Of a stretch of 64,000 nucleotides of DNA, positions 1 to 9,800 are shown piece by piece (within the stretch, counting starts at the first letter, position 1; each line of letters starts with the position of its first letter). The DNA is from Mycobacterium saskatchewanense. GTDB taxonomy: Bacteria; Actinomycetota; Actinomycetes; Mycobacteriales; Mycobacteriaceae. The stretch spans positions 3,410,001 to 3,474,000 of the forward strand of contig NZ_AP022573.1 in NCBI RefSeq assembly GCF_010729105.1, given 5' to 3'. The position numbers and the translations under genes are program-made. The notes under the pieces were generated by a model that was given only the letters and a program-made list of their open reading frames with translations, had not been told where the DNA came from and ran no database searches.

Positions 1-1
1 C

Positions 2-475
2 CCCCGAACCTGCACGGCCACGGCGATCACCGACGTGCGCACGATGTGGTTGGACCGGGCCACGCTGCGGGCCTGGATGACCGAGCGGCCGACGATCGCC
101 GAGCAGCTGCTGCAGGTGTTGTCCCGGCGGCTCCGGAACACCGACGACGAACTGGTCGAGCTGGTATCCAGCGACGTGGCCGCCCGGGTCGCCCGTCAAC
201 TGCTGCTGTTGGGCGGGCGGTTCGGCGTCCCAGACGGCGACGCGCTGCGGGTCGCTCACGAGCTCAGCCAGGACGAGATGGCGCAGCTCGTCGGGGCGGA
301 CCGCACGTCCGTCAATCGGGCGCTGCGCAACTTCGCGAGCCGCGGCTGGATCGTCCTGGAAGGCAAGGCAGTCCTGATCGTCGACCCCCGGGCACTGGCC
401 CGCCGGGCCGCCGTCCGGGGCCGCGCGGGCGCCCCGTCGAGTCGGCGCAGGCGCCCGTTGCGCGCCACCGCGTAA
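2..475 (+). CDS. Crp/Fnr-family transcriptional regulator, C-terminal part (5' end outside window)
   Basis: The reading frame is open from the first bases, so the gene starts upstream and only about 157 C-terminal residues are seen. They hold the end of the cNMP-binding domain, the dimerisation helix (RPTIAEQLLQVLSRRLR) and a winged helix with the Crp-type recognition segment (ELSQDEMAQLVGADRTSVNR) and wing (LRNFASRGWIVLEG). This is the usual layout of a Crp/Fnr DNA-binding protein. The ligand pocket is mostly missing, so the effector cannot be judged. The gene lies 26 bp upstream of the acyl-CoA dehydrogenase on the same strand and could be co-transcribed with it, but a regulatory link is only inferred from proximity. 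Confidence 0.85.
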   Translation, partial: PRTCTATAITDVRTMWLDRATLRAWMTERPTIAEQLLQVLSRRLRNTDDELVELVSSDVAARVARQLLLLGGRFGVPDGDALRVAHELSQDEMAQLVGADRTSVNRALRNFASRGWIVLEGKAVLIVDPRALARRAAVRGRAGAPSSRRRRPLRATA

Positions 476-501
476 CGCCCGGGACGGTATACCGTCGATC
501 C

Positions 502-2274
502 ATGAGCGACTACGCCGTCGAGTCCGTGGATCGTCTGCCGTTCTCCACTCCGGAAAAGTCGCAGCGTTACCAGACCGAGAACTACTCCGGAGCCGCCGGT
601 CTCAATTGGTACCTGACCGACCCGAGCCTGCAGTTCACCATGGCCTACTACCTGGAGCCGGACGAGCTGGATCTCGCCCACCGGCATCTCACTCGCATCG
701 GCGAGCTGATGGGCGGGCCGGTGGCGCGGTGGGCCGACGAAACGGACCGCAATCCACCCCGGCTGGAGCGCTACGACCGGTGGGGTCACGACATCAGCCA
801 AGTCGTCATGCCGGCGTCGTTCACCCAATCCAAACGCGCGGTGCTGGACGCCCAGCGCGCGCTGCGGGCCGACGCCAAGGCCGCCAAGGTGAGCTCCGGC
901 CTCACCTTGTTTGCGTCGAACTATCTGCTCGACCAGGCCGACATCGGAATGGGCTGCGCGCTCGGCACCGGCGGTGGCATGGTGCAGTCGCTGGTGTCCG
1001 CGTACGCGCCCGCGGACGTGCGCGACCATGTGCTCGCGAAATTCGCCTCCGGCGAATGGGCGGGTGAGACCGCCCAACTGCTGACCGAACGCACCGGCGG
1101 CTCCGACCTCGGCGCGCTCGAGACCACGGCGACCCGGCACGGAGACGCGTGGCTGCTCAACGGGTTCAAGTGGTTCGCCTCCAACTGCGCCGGCGAGGCG
1201 TTCGTGGTGCTGGCCAAACCGGAGGGCGCCCCCGACTCGAGCCGCGGTGTCGCCAATTTCCTCGTGCTCCGCACCCGGCGCGACGGGTCCCGCAACGGTG
1301 TCCGGGTGCGACGGCTCAAGGACAAGCTCGGCACCCGGTCGGTGGCATCCGGCGAGGTCGAGTTCGTCGACGCCGAGGCGTTCCTGCTCTCCGGTGAGCC
1401 GACCTCGGAGGGCGCCGCGTCCGACGGCAAGGGGCTGGGCCGGATGATGGAGCTGACCAACGCCGCGCGCCTGGGCATCGCACTCTTCGCGCTGGGCAAC
1501 GCGCGCCGCGCCCTGGTGGAGTCGCTCTGCTACGCGCGGCAGCGCCGGGCGTTCGGCGGGGCGCTGATCGACAAGCCGCTGATGCGGCGCAAGCTCGCCG
1601 AGATGATCGTCGACGTCGAAGCGGCCCTGGCGCTCGTCTTCGACGGCACCGGCGCCACCAACCATCGGCAACCGCGCGCCTTGCGGCAGCGCATCGCCGT
1701 GCCCGTCACCAAGCTCAAGGTGTGCCGGCTGGGAATCACCGCGGCGTCCGACGCCATTGAAATCCACGGCGGCAACGGCTACATCGAAACATGGCCGGTG
1801 GCAAGGCTTTTGCGAGACGCTCAGGTGAACACCATCTGGGAGGGCCCGGACAACATCCTGTGCCTCGACGTGCGCCGCGGCATCGAGCAGACGCGTGCGC
1901 ACGAGACGCTGCTGGCCCGGCTGCGTGACGCGGTGTCGGTCTCCGACGACGACAGCACCACCCGGCTGGTGGCCGACCGCATCGAGGACCTGGACGCCGC
2001 GATCACGGCCTGGGGCAAGCTCGACCGGGAGGTGGCCGAGGCGCGGCTGTTCCCGCTGGCGCAATTCATGGGCGACGTCTACGCCGCGGCCCTGCTCACC
2101 GAGCAGGCCGCCTGGGAGCGGGCCACCGGCGGCGGTGAACGCAAGGCGCTCGTCGCCCGGCTCTACACGCACCGCTACCTCGCCGATCGCGGCCCGCTGC
2201 GCGGCATCGACGCGGAGCCCGACGAGGCGCTGGAACGGTTCGACGAGCTGGCCGACGGGTCGCTGAGGCCGTGA
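502..2274 (+). CDS. fadE35: Acyl-CoA dehydrogenase FadE35-like (AidB type)
   Basis: A 590-residue flavoprotein that would oxidise an acyl-CoA at the alpha-beta bond. The length is near that of M. tuberculosis FadE35 and longer than ordinary 380-400 residue FadE enzymes, matching the AidB-like branch with an extra C-terminal helical region. Family motifs are visible: the central segment AGETAQLLTERTGGSD and the C-terminal IHGGNGYIETWPVARLLRDAQ followed by NTIWEGPDN. ATG 502 is chosen because the conserved N-terminus (MSDYAVESVDRLPFSTP) begins there; the open frame upstream overlaps the preceding regulator and lacks similarity. As in M. tuberculosis, it lies near accD4 and pks13, on the opposite strand. 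The exact substrate is unknown. Confidence 0.85.
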   Translation: MSDYAVESVDRLPFSTPEKSQRYQTENYSGAAGLNWYLTDPSLQFTMAYYLEPDELDLAHRHLTRIGELMGGPVARWADETDRNPPRLERYDRWGHDISQVVMPASFTQSKRAVLDAQRALRADAKAAKVSSGLTLFASNYLLDQADIGMGCALGTGGGMVQSLVSAYAPADVRDHVLAKFASGEWAGETAQLLTERTGGSDLGALETTATRHGDAWLLNGFKWFASNCAGEAFVVLAKPEGAPDSSRGVANFLVLRTRRDGSRNGVRVRRLKDKLGTRSVASGEVEFVDAEAFLLSGEPTSEGAASDGKGLGRMMELTNAARLGIALFALGNARRALVESLCYARQRRAFGGALIDKPLMRRKLAEMIVDVEAALALVFDGTGATNHRQPRALRQRIAVPVTKLKVCRLGITAASDAIEIHGGNGYIETWPVARLLRDAQVNTIWEGPDNILCLDVRRGIEQTRAHETLLARLRDAVSVSDDDSTTRLVADRIEDLDAAITAWGKLDREVAEARLFPLAQFMGDVYAAALLTEQAAWERATGGGERKALVARLYTHRYLADRGPLRGIDAEPDEALERFDELADGSLRP

Positions 2275-2392
2275 AGCGGGTCCGCGTCCTCTCGCCTTAA
2301 AGTGATGCGAGTCCGACAACGCAGAGCCGCAGAGCGACTCGACGGCCTGCCTCGCACACCACGCGGGCGGGGTCGAGGAAAGGCGACACCAC

Positions 2393-3259
2393 ATGGCTGA
2401 CGAGCTGACGCCGCATTTCGAGGATGTGCAGGCGCACTACGACTTATCTGACGACTTCTTTCGGCTGTTCCTCGACCGCACCCAGATGTACACGTGCGCC
2501 TACTGGCTTGGTGGCGACGACATGACTCTGGAACAGGCGCAGATCGCCAAGATCGACCTCTCCCTGAGCAAGCTGGGCTTGCAACCCGGCATGACGTTGC
2601 TGGACCTGGGCTGCGGCTGGGGCGCGGCCATGATGCGAGCCATCGAGAAATACGACGTCAACGTCGTCGGCATCACGCTGTCCAAGAACCAGGTCGCCCA
2701 CGTCGAGCAGCTGTTCGCGGCATCCGACAGCCCGCGTTCCAAGCGGGTGTTGCTCGAGGGCTGGGAGCGCTTTCACGAGCCGGTGGACCGGATCGTGGCG
2801 ATCGGCCCGTTCGAACACGTCGGCTACGACCGCTACGACGCCTTCTTCGAAAGAACCTATGAGCTATTGCCGAGCGGCGGCACGATGCTGCTGCACACGA
2901 TCACCGTCCTGTCGGAGAAGGAGATCATCCAGTCCGGCTTGCCGCTCACTCCGGCGATAGTCGAATTCAGCGACTTCATGAAAACCGAGATCTTCCCCGG
3001 CGGGTTCCTGCCGACCATCGACATGGTCAAGGGGTTCTCGGCGAAGGCCGGGTTCAAGCTGAAGCGCCGCCAATCGCTGCAGCGGCATTACGCCAAGACC
3101 CTGGACGTGTGGGCCGCGGGTCTCGAGGCGCACAAAGCCGAGGCGATCGAGATCCAGTCCGAAGAGATCTACGAGATGTACATGAAGTACCTCACCGGCT
3201 GCGCGAACCTCTTCCGCAAAGGCTACATCGATCTCAACCAGTTCACGTTGCGCAAGTAG
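2393..3259 (+). CDS. Mycolic acid S-adenosylmethionine methyltransferase, CmaA1/PcaA family
   Basis: A 288-residue SAM-dependent enzyme of the cyclopropane-mycolate synthase family, the usual family length. Visible hallmarks are the N-terminal PHFEDVQAHYDLSDDFFRLFLD, the SAM-binding LLDLGCGWGAAM near residue 70, EHVGYDRYDAFF, the EIFPGG segment near 203 and the C-terminal MKYLTGCANLFRKGYIDLNQFT. From memory it resembles CmaA1 and PcaA more than UmaA, but CAYWLGGDD replaces the common CAYFERDD and IGPFEH replaces IGAFEH, so the modification made (cis-cyclopropane, methyl branch or other) is not settled. A ribosome site (AGGAAAGG) precedes ATG 2393. In M. tuberculosis these genes are elsewhere; here one sits next to the mycolate condensation operon. 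Confidence 0.88.
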   Translation: MADELTPHFEDVQAHYDLSDDFFRLFLDRTQMYTCAYWLGGDDMTLEQAQIAKIDLSLSKLGLQPGMTLLDLGCGWGAAMMRAIEKYDVNVVGITLSKNQVAHVEQLFAASDSPRSKRVLLEGWERFHEPVDRIVAIGPFEHVGYDRYDAFFERTYELLPSGGTMLLHTITVLSEKEIIQSGLPLTPAIVEFSDFMKTEIFPGGFLPTIDMVKGFSAKAGFKLKRRQSLQRHYAKTLDVWAAGLEAHKAEAIEIQSEEIYEMYMKYLTGCANLFRKGYIDLNQFTLRK

Positions 3260-3267
3260 CAAGCTGC

Positions 3268-4215
3268 CTAACGCCGCGCCGAGTCGAGCAACTCGGCCGT
3301 GGCCTGCCACAGCCGAGCCTCGCGGGACGGGTCGTGAGCGAACGACTTCACCTCTCGCTCTTGGTCTTTGACGACGAAGGCGCCGCCTCTCAAGTGCGCC
3401 CAGCGGTCGTCGAGGACGACGGAAGCGAGCGCCGGACCGGATCTGGCCGGTGACGAGACGCCGGGGATTCGCTCGATGATGCGCCCCACTCGTTGCATGC
3501 CGGGCCCGTGCGCCCTGCTGAGCCCGGTGCCCGGCATGAAGCCCGGCTCGAACACCGTGACCGATACGCCCGGATTGTCGACGTCGACGCGGCGCTGCAG
3601 TTCGTGCGCGTAGTACAGCAGGGCGAGTTTGGAGTTGGAATAGGCGATCCCGCACCGTTCGAGCGTCGATGGGACGTCGCTTGCTGTGGGTCGGGCCAGC
3701 TCGATCGGATCGGTCCAGCGCGCCGGGGGCACATGCAATATCCGGCGAAAGATGTTCTGGTGGTAGGTGTTCGAGCCCAGCAGCACGATGCGGGCGGGAG
3801 GGTCGAACGCGTCGAGGAGGTCGCCGATCAGCTGCGCGTGCGCGAGGTAATTCACGGCGAAGGTCAACTCGTACCCGTCCTCGGACGCCTGGTGGACGTC
3901 CCCGACGCCGAGCCCTGCGTTGGCCACCAAGCCGCGCAGCGGGCGCACCGAGCCCGCCGTCAACAGGCCCCTGGCGGCCTCCGCGGCGCTGCGCACGTCG
4001 GCCAGGCGGCCCAGGTCGCAGCCGATCTCGTGTGCGGTCGCACCGGCCGCTCGGGTCTCTTCGGTGACGTCGGTGAGCGCGTCGCCGGGCCTGCCGACGA
4101 GCAACAGGTCGGGCCGTTGGGGCGCAGGGCGACGGGCCATCGCGAGCGCCGCGGCCCGTCCCAACCCGCCTGTCGGCCCGGTGAGCAAGACGGTGCCGGA
4201 TGCGATCGAATTCAT
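3268..4215 (-). CDS. Short-chain dehydrogenase/reductase
   Basis: A 315-residue NAD(P)-dependent oxidoreductase of the SDR superfamily. It has the N-terminal nucleotide-binding TGPTGGLGRAAALAMAR (residues 9-25), the LVANAGLG strand motif, an active-site Ser region and the catalytic YSNSKLALL (Y-x3-K). ATG 4215 is chosen since the Rossmann fold starts within ten residues of it; an open frame upstream runs into the divergent gene. It is convergent with the methyltransferase (8 bp between stops) and divergent from the XRE/MmyB regulator with 113 bp between starts. That head-to-head pairing is common for MmyB-type regulators and suggests direct control. The substrate is unknown; retinol- or protochlorophyllide-reductase-like SDRs have similar motifs. 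Confidence 0.85.
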   Translation of the reverse strand: MNSIASGTVLLTGPTGGLGRAAALAMARRPAPQRPDLLLVGRPGDALTDVTEETRAAGATAHEIGCDLGRLADVRSAAEAARGLLTAGSVRPLRGLVANAGLGVGDVHQASEDGYELTFAVNYLAHAQLIGDLLDAFDPPARIVLLGSNTYHQNIFRRILHVPPARWTDPIELARPTASDVPSTLERCGIAYSNSKLALLYYAHELQRRVDVDNPGVSVTVFEPGFMPGTGLSRAHGPGMQRVGRIIERIPGVSSPARSGPALASVVLDDRWAHLRGGAFVVKDQEREVKSFAHDPSREARLWQATAELLDSARR

Positions 4216-4328
4216 GGCAGCCAGTTTCGGCCGGTTTCTTCGGCTCAGGGAGCCGTCCGGTTGTCGTAGGACTGCCAGTACCAGGACAAACCCTTTCCCT
4301 CCGCTGGCGTATCGCGCACAGTGAGGGG

Positions 4329-5198
4329 ATGACGTCGTGGGAGTTCGGCCGGACGGTGCGCCGCTGGCGCGATCGCGTCGCGCCCACGGCCGTCGGCGTC
4401 CCGGTCGGCGGGCGGCGTCGGGCGTCGGGCCTGCGCCGCGAAGAGCTTGCCGCCCTGGCCGGGATCTCGGTGGACTACCTAACGAGGCTCGAACAGGGCC
4501 GAGCCACGTCGCCGTCGATTCAGGTCGTCGAGGCGCTCGCGCGCGCATTGCGGGTATCCGACACCGAGCGTGACCTCCTTTTCCGGCTCACCGGGCGTGC
4601 CGCCCCCGGACCCGGTGTGGTGTCCTCGCGGGTGACGCCGAGCGTGCAGCGCATCCTCGACCGCCTCGCCCACACCCCGGTCGCCGTCTATGACGCGACC
4701 TGGACCCTGCTGATCGCCAATGCGCCGTACGACGCGCTGATGGGCCCGACGACCACCTGGCGAGGGAACGAGCGAAACAGTTTGTGGCGCAACCTGATCG
4801 GCCCCGGCACCCGGACCGTTCACACCGCCGAACAGCGGGCCGAACTCGAGGCGGGATTGGTCGCCGACCTGCGCCTGACGGCCGCCCGGTATCCCGCCGA
4901 CCAGCGGTTGAAGGAGCTGACCCGCGACCTCGCCGCGCGGAGCCCGCGCTTCGCCGAGCTGTGGGAATCCGGGCCCCCGCTCCCGCACGGAGATCCGGGC
5001 CGGCACAAGGTGATCGACCACCCCGCCGTCGGGCGCATCGCCCTCGATTGCGACACGCTCATCGTCGCCGCCGACGACATCCGCATCATGATCTACACCG
5101 CCGAACCCGGCAGCGAGGACGCCGAACGCCTCGCGCTGGCAACCGTTCTCGGCACACAGTCGTTGGCCGACGGCACGTTTGCCGGCGAGCAGACATAA
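4329..5198 (+). CDS. XRE-family regulator with MmyB-like ligand-binding domain
   Basis: A 289-residue regulator. Residues 1-90 form a helix-turn-helix with the typical RRRASGLRREELAALAGISVDYLTRLEQGR signature of this family. Residues 100-280 match the MmyB-like domain (TPVAVYDATWTLLIANAPYDALMG, then a long AERLALATVLG end), known in MmyB of Streptomyces, where the domain binds fatty-acid-like ligands. The start at ATG 4329 gives the normal N-terminus SWEFGRTVRRWRDR. It is transcribed away from the SDR gene across a 113-bp gap that must hold both promoters, so repression of the SDR gene is likely but inferred. Confidence 0.87.
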   Translation: MTSWEFGRTVRRWRDRVAPTAVGVPVGGRRRASGLRREELAALAGISVDYLTRLEQGRATSPSIQVVEALARALRVSDTERDLLFRLTGRAAPGPGVVSSRVTPSVQRILDRLAHTPVAVYDATWTLLIANAPYDALMGPTTTWRGNERNSLWRNLIGPGTRTVHTAEQRAELEAGLVADLRLTAARYPADQRLKELTRDLAARSPRFAELWESGPPLPHGDPGRHKVIDHPAVGRIALDCDTLIVAADDIRIMIYTAEPGSEDAERLALATVLGTQSLADGTFAGEQT

Positions 5199-5251
5199 AA
5201 GCCCGCGACACGCCGAAGAACTGGACGAGTGTGCGTCTGCTCGCGGTGGAA

Positions 5252-6838
5252 CTAGACCGGGATCAGCCCGTGCTTGCGGGCCGTGCGCCACCAGAGTTGC
5301 TTGTCACGCAACAGGCGCATCGACTTGCGGATCAGCAGCCGGGTCTCGTGCGGGTCGATGACCGCGTCGATGAACCCCCGCTCGGCGGCGGTCCACGGGA
5401 TCGCCATGTTGAGGTTGTAGCCCTCGATGAAGTCCTTCTTGATCTTCTGCGCCTCGGGCGTGGTCGGGTCGGGGAAGCGCTTCATCAGCAACTGCGCGGC
5501 GCCTTCGGCGCCGATCACCGCGATGCGCGCGGTGGGCCACGCGAAGTTGAAGTCGGCGGTCAGCTGCCGGGAGCCCATCACGGCGTAGGCGCCGCCATAG
5601 GACTTACGCACGGTGATGGTGACCTTCGGCACGTCGGCCTCCACGACGGAGTACAGGAAACGCCCGCCGCGCTTGATGATTCCCCTCTTCTCCTCTTCGG
5701 CCCCCGGCAGGAACCCGGGCGTGTCCACCACGAAGACCAGCGGAATGTTGAACGCGTCGCAGAACCGGATGAACCGCGCCGCCTTGTCGGACGCCTCGTT
5801 GTCGATCGCCCCCGACATGTACATGGGCTGGTTGGCGATCACGCCCACCGGGTGGCCGTCGACCCGGGCGTAACCGGTGATGATGGCCGGCCCGTGCTGT
5901 GCGGCGACGTCCAGGAAGTCACCGTCGTCGAAGATGCGCAGCAGGATCTCGTGCATGTCGTAGGCCGCATTGTCGGAGTCCGGCACGATCGCGTCGAGTT
6001 CGAGATCGGTCGGGGTGATCTCCGGTTCCAGCCCGGGGTTGACGATCGGCGCCTTGTCGAAGCAGTTGGACGGCAGGAATGACAGGAATTCCCGCACGTA
6101 CTGAAACGCCTCGGCCTCGGAGTCCACCACCTGGTGGATGTTGCCGTACCGAGCCTGCACGTCGGAGCCGCCGAGCTCGTCGAGGGTGACCTCCTCGCCG
6201 GTGACCTCGCGGATCACGTCGGGCCCGGTGACGAAGAAGTAGCCCTGGTCGCGCACCGAGACGAGCAGGTCGTCCTGGATCGGCGAATACACCGCTCCCC
6301 CAGCGCATTTCCCGAAGATGAGGGAGATCTGCGGCACCAGCCCGGACAGCGCCTCGTGGCGACGACCCAGCTCGGCGTACCACGCCAGCGAGGTGACGGC
6401 GTCCTGGATCCGGGCGCCGCCCGAGTCCTGGATGCCGATGATCGGGCAGCCGACCATCGCGCACCACTCCATTAGCCGGGCCACCTTGCGGCCGAACATT
6501 TCGCCGACGGTGCCCTGGAACACGGTCTGGTCATGGGAGAACACGCCGACGGGCCGGCCGTCGATCATGGCGTGCCCGGTGACGCACCCGTCGCCGTAGA
6601 GCGCGTTCGGGTCGTTGGGAGTCTTGGCCAGCGCCCCGATCTCGAGGAAGGTGCCCGGGTCGACCAGCGCGTGGACGCGGGCGCGCGCGCTGGGGATGCC
6701 CTTCTTGTCGCGCTTGGCGGCGGCCTTCTCGCCGCCTGGCTCCTTCGCCAACTCCAGGCGAGCGTGCAGCTCGGCCAGCTTCTCGGCGGTGGTGTGCTGA
6801 ACGGGGGCGGCCCCCGAAGCTGGCAGAGTTTCCGTCAC
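5252..6838 (-). CDS. accD4: Acyl-CoA carboxylase beta subunit AccD4
   Basis: A 528-residue carboxyltransferase beta chain. In mycobacteria AccD4 works with AccA3 and AccD5 to carboxylate long-chain (about C24-C26) acyl-CoA, giving the extender unit that Pks13 condenses with the meromycolate. The two crotonase-like halves are visible: the N-terminal half with [13 protein letters not shown] and [13 protein letters not shown] (oxyanion glycines), and the C-terminal half with [22 protein letters not shown] and [12 protein letters not shown]. The length matches Rv3799c. It is the last gene of the fadD32-pks13-accD4 unit, starting 7 bp after the pks13 stop, so co-transcription is expected. Confidence 0.96.
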   Translation of the reverse strand: MTETLPASGAAPVQHTTAEKLAELHARLELAKEPGGEKAAAKRDKKGIPSARARVHALVDPGTFLEIGALAKTPNDPNALYGDGCVTGHAMIDGRPVGVFSHDQTVFQGTVGEMFGRKVARLMEWCAMVGCPIIGIQDSGGARIQDAVTSLAWYAELGRRHEALSGLVPQISLIFGKCAGGAVYSPIQDDLLVSVRDQGYFFVTGPDVIREVTGEEVTLDELGGSDVQARYGNIHQVVDSEAEAFQYVREFLSFLPSNCFDKAPIVNPGLEPEITPTDLELDAIVPDSDNAAYDMHEILLRIFDDGDFLDVAAQHGPAIITGYARVDGHPVGVIANQPMYMSGAIDNEASDKAARFIRFCDAFNIPLVFVVDTPGFLPGAEEEKRGIIKRGGRFLYSVVEADVPKVTITVRKSYGGAYAVMGSRQLTADFNFAWPTARIAVIGAEGAAQLLMKRFPDPTTPEAQKIKKDFIEGYNLNMAIPWTAAERGFIDAVIDPHETRLLIRKSMRLLRDKQLWWRTARKHGLIPV

Positions 6839-6845
6839 TACGTGC

Positions 6846-9800
6846 CTACCTCACTCGTCCGGCGGTTGCCTCGATCTCGTTCAGCGCCCCGGTCAAGTGG
6901 GCGCCCACCTTGGCGATGTAGGGCTCGTCGATGGCCTGGATGTGCTCGCCACCGATCGGCACCACCTCAAGGTCGGCCACGTACTCACCCCAGCCGCCGT
7001 CCGGCTTACGGGTGGCGTAGGCGGGCTCGAACGTGATCGCATCGTCATGGTAACGATCGGCCATGTACAGGGTGACGTGACCGTCGTAGGACTGGTACTC
7101 CGCGGTGTCGATCGCCCGCTGGTCCAGATACGACGTCCGCTGGTGCTCGATGATCCCACCCGGGATCTGCACCCCGCTCGCCTTGATGGCCTCCAGGACG
7201 AACGTGACCTGCCCCTCGTCGTCGAGCTCCTCGAGCTGCTCGTAGGGGATCTCCGGGACCGTGACGTTGAAGGTCCGCTCGGCGAACCGCGCGTAGCGGT
7301 CCCAGCGCTTGCGGGTCTCCTCCTTGGTCTTCAGGATCGGCTCTCCGGGCATCACCGCGTCGATCAGCCCGACGAACCGGACGTCCTTGCCGAGCCGCTT
7401 CAGACCGATCGCGCAGGCGTAGGCCAGCGCGCCGCCCAGTGACCAGCCGGCCAGGATGTAGGGCCCGTCGCCCTGCATCTCGATCAGCTTCGGCACGTAC
7501 TGCTCGGCACGCTCCTCGATCGAGCCCTCGACGCGCTCGAACCCGTACATCGGGGTGTCGGCCGGCAGGCGGTTGAGCAGCGGCTCGTACACCACGGTCG
7601 ACCCGCCGGCCGGGTGGAACACGAACACCGGCACCTTCGAGCTGCCCTCCGGACGCGCCCGCAGCGTGCGGACGAACCCGTCGACCACGCCGGCCTCGAG
7701 GTACTGACGCACCTTGTCGGCGAGCGCCTCGATGTTCTCCGACGTGAGCACGTCCTCGGCGGTGATCGGGCCTTCGGCCCGCTCGGCGAGCCGCTGCGCC
7801 ATCTTGGCGGCCGTGTCCTCGTCCAACTTGGGCAGCGGGTTGAAGATGCCGCCCGGCGACTTACCCGTGACGATCGCCCACGTGGCGAAGGTGACGCGCT
7901 CGGCCGCGTCGCGCGGCGGCACGTCCGAGCTGAGCGCCTTGGCGATCGCCTCCTGGTTGAGCGCCTCGGCGGCGCCCTTCAGGTTCGGCTGACCATTGGA
8001 CTGGCCGTTGGCTGGGGGGCCCGACGGATTCGTCGGCGGAGGCGGGATCGGCACCTCGGAGGCTGGCGCAGGGGCCGCCGGCTCGGCCTGTGTTTCCGGC
8101 TCAGCTCCCCCGCGAGCGGGAGGTGGCCCCTGCGGGTCGGGCGCCGGCGCGGTGACGTTGGCCAGCGTCGCCCCGCTCACCAGCGCCGCCTGCGCCCGGG
8201 CGATCTCCTCGGGCGTCTGCGTCCGCTGGTACTCGTGCAGCTGCGAGACCTCGTCGCGGTGCTCGACCGCGTACTTGATCAGCTCTTCCACGTTGTAGAG
8301 GTTGGCGTCGCGGACCGCAGTCAGCTGGATCGGCGGCAGGTCGAAGTCGTATTCGACGCGGTTCTTGATCCGCACGGCCATGAGCGAGTCCAGGCCCAGC
8401 TCGACCAGTGGCACCTCCCAGGGCAGGTCCTCCGGCTCGTAGCCCATGGCCGCCCCGACGATCGCGCCGAGCCGCTCGGCGATGCTCTCGCCCGAATCCG
8501 GGGACCACTTGGTGAAGCCGGCCGGCATGTAGCGGTTGGTCAGGCTGTCCTCGAGAGTCTCGGATCCCGCCTCGTCGACCGGCGCGGTCTCCGAGCCGTC
8601 GGCACCCACACCGGCCGGGGCGGCGATCGCCGTGCCCGCGCCGACCGCCGCCGGCAACACCGACTGCGCCCCGCCGCGGGTGACCAGGGCGTCGTACACG
8701 AGGGTGAACGACTCGTCGATGCGCGCGTGCACCTGGACCGAGGCGCCGCCCGGGTGCCGGGTCAGCGTCGTCACCAGCCGCGCGCCCTGGCCGGGCGCCG
8801 CGCGCTGCTCGGACGCGGTCAGCTGCGCGTCCGGGATCACCTCGGCCGCAGCGGCTTTCACCAGCGCGGGCAGGTCCGTCAGGCCGCGGGGGTTGTACTC
8901 CCACACGTGGCGGCCGTCCGGCAGCGCGACGTGGTTGCCCGGCATCAGCACCGAGCTGCTGCCGTGCGAGAAGTGGACGTCCAGCCAGTGCTCTTTGCGC
9001 TTGAACCGGGTCGGCGGGATGTTTGCGTAGTCCTCGGGTCGCGGCGGCCCGTCGGGGCGGGTGAACAGCGTCCAGATGTCCAGGTCGTGCCCGTAGACGT
9101 AGAGCTGCGCCATGGTCGAGATCATCGACTCGACCTCGTCCTGCTTGCGGGCCAGCGTCGGGATCAGCTGCGCGTCGTGCAGACCGGCGCTGGCCGTCGT
9201 CAGGCCCACCTGCATCAGCGCCACGGGGTTGGGCGCCAGCTCCAGGAAGGTGGTGTGCCCGCTGTCGACGGCGTTGCGGATGCCCTGGGTGAAGTAGACG
9301 CTGTGACGCAGTCCCTTCTTCCAGTAGTCGACGTCGTGGAACGGCTCACCGCCGGGCTTGATGTAGCTGCCCTCGTGCACGGTCGAGTAGATGCCCACGG
9401 TCGGGCTCAGCGGCTTGATGCCCTGCAGCTCCGCTGCGAGCTCGCCCAGCAGGGGGTCCATCTGCGAGGTGTGGCTGGCGCCCTTGGTCTGGAACTTGCG
9501 GGCGAACTTGCCCTCCGATTCGGCGCGGGCGATGATCGCGTCCACCTGTTCGGGCGGGCCGCCGATGACGGTCTGGGTGGGTGCGGCGTAGACGCACACC
9601 TCTAGGTCGGGGAAGTCCGAGAACACGGTCTTGATCTCGTCGGCCGAGTACTCCACCAGCGCCATCAGCCGGATGTACTCCCCGAACAGCATCGCCTCGC
9701 CCTCGCCCATCAGGTGGGAGCGCGAGCAGATGGCCCGGGTCGCGTCGCGCAGCGACAGGCCGCCCGCGAAGTAGGCGCACGCGGCCTCGCCCAGCGACTG

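Noticed and set aside
256..2394. A 712-codon minus-strand ORF opposite fadE35
   Set aside because: It is an antisense shadow of a high-GC gene: low-complexity Arg/Ala/Gly composition, no family motif, no ribosome site.
3268..4548. The 426-codon form of the SDR gene
   Set aside because: The extra 111 N-terminal codons run into the divergent regulator and precede a complete Rossmann start at 4215.
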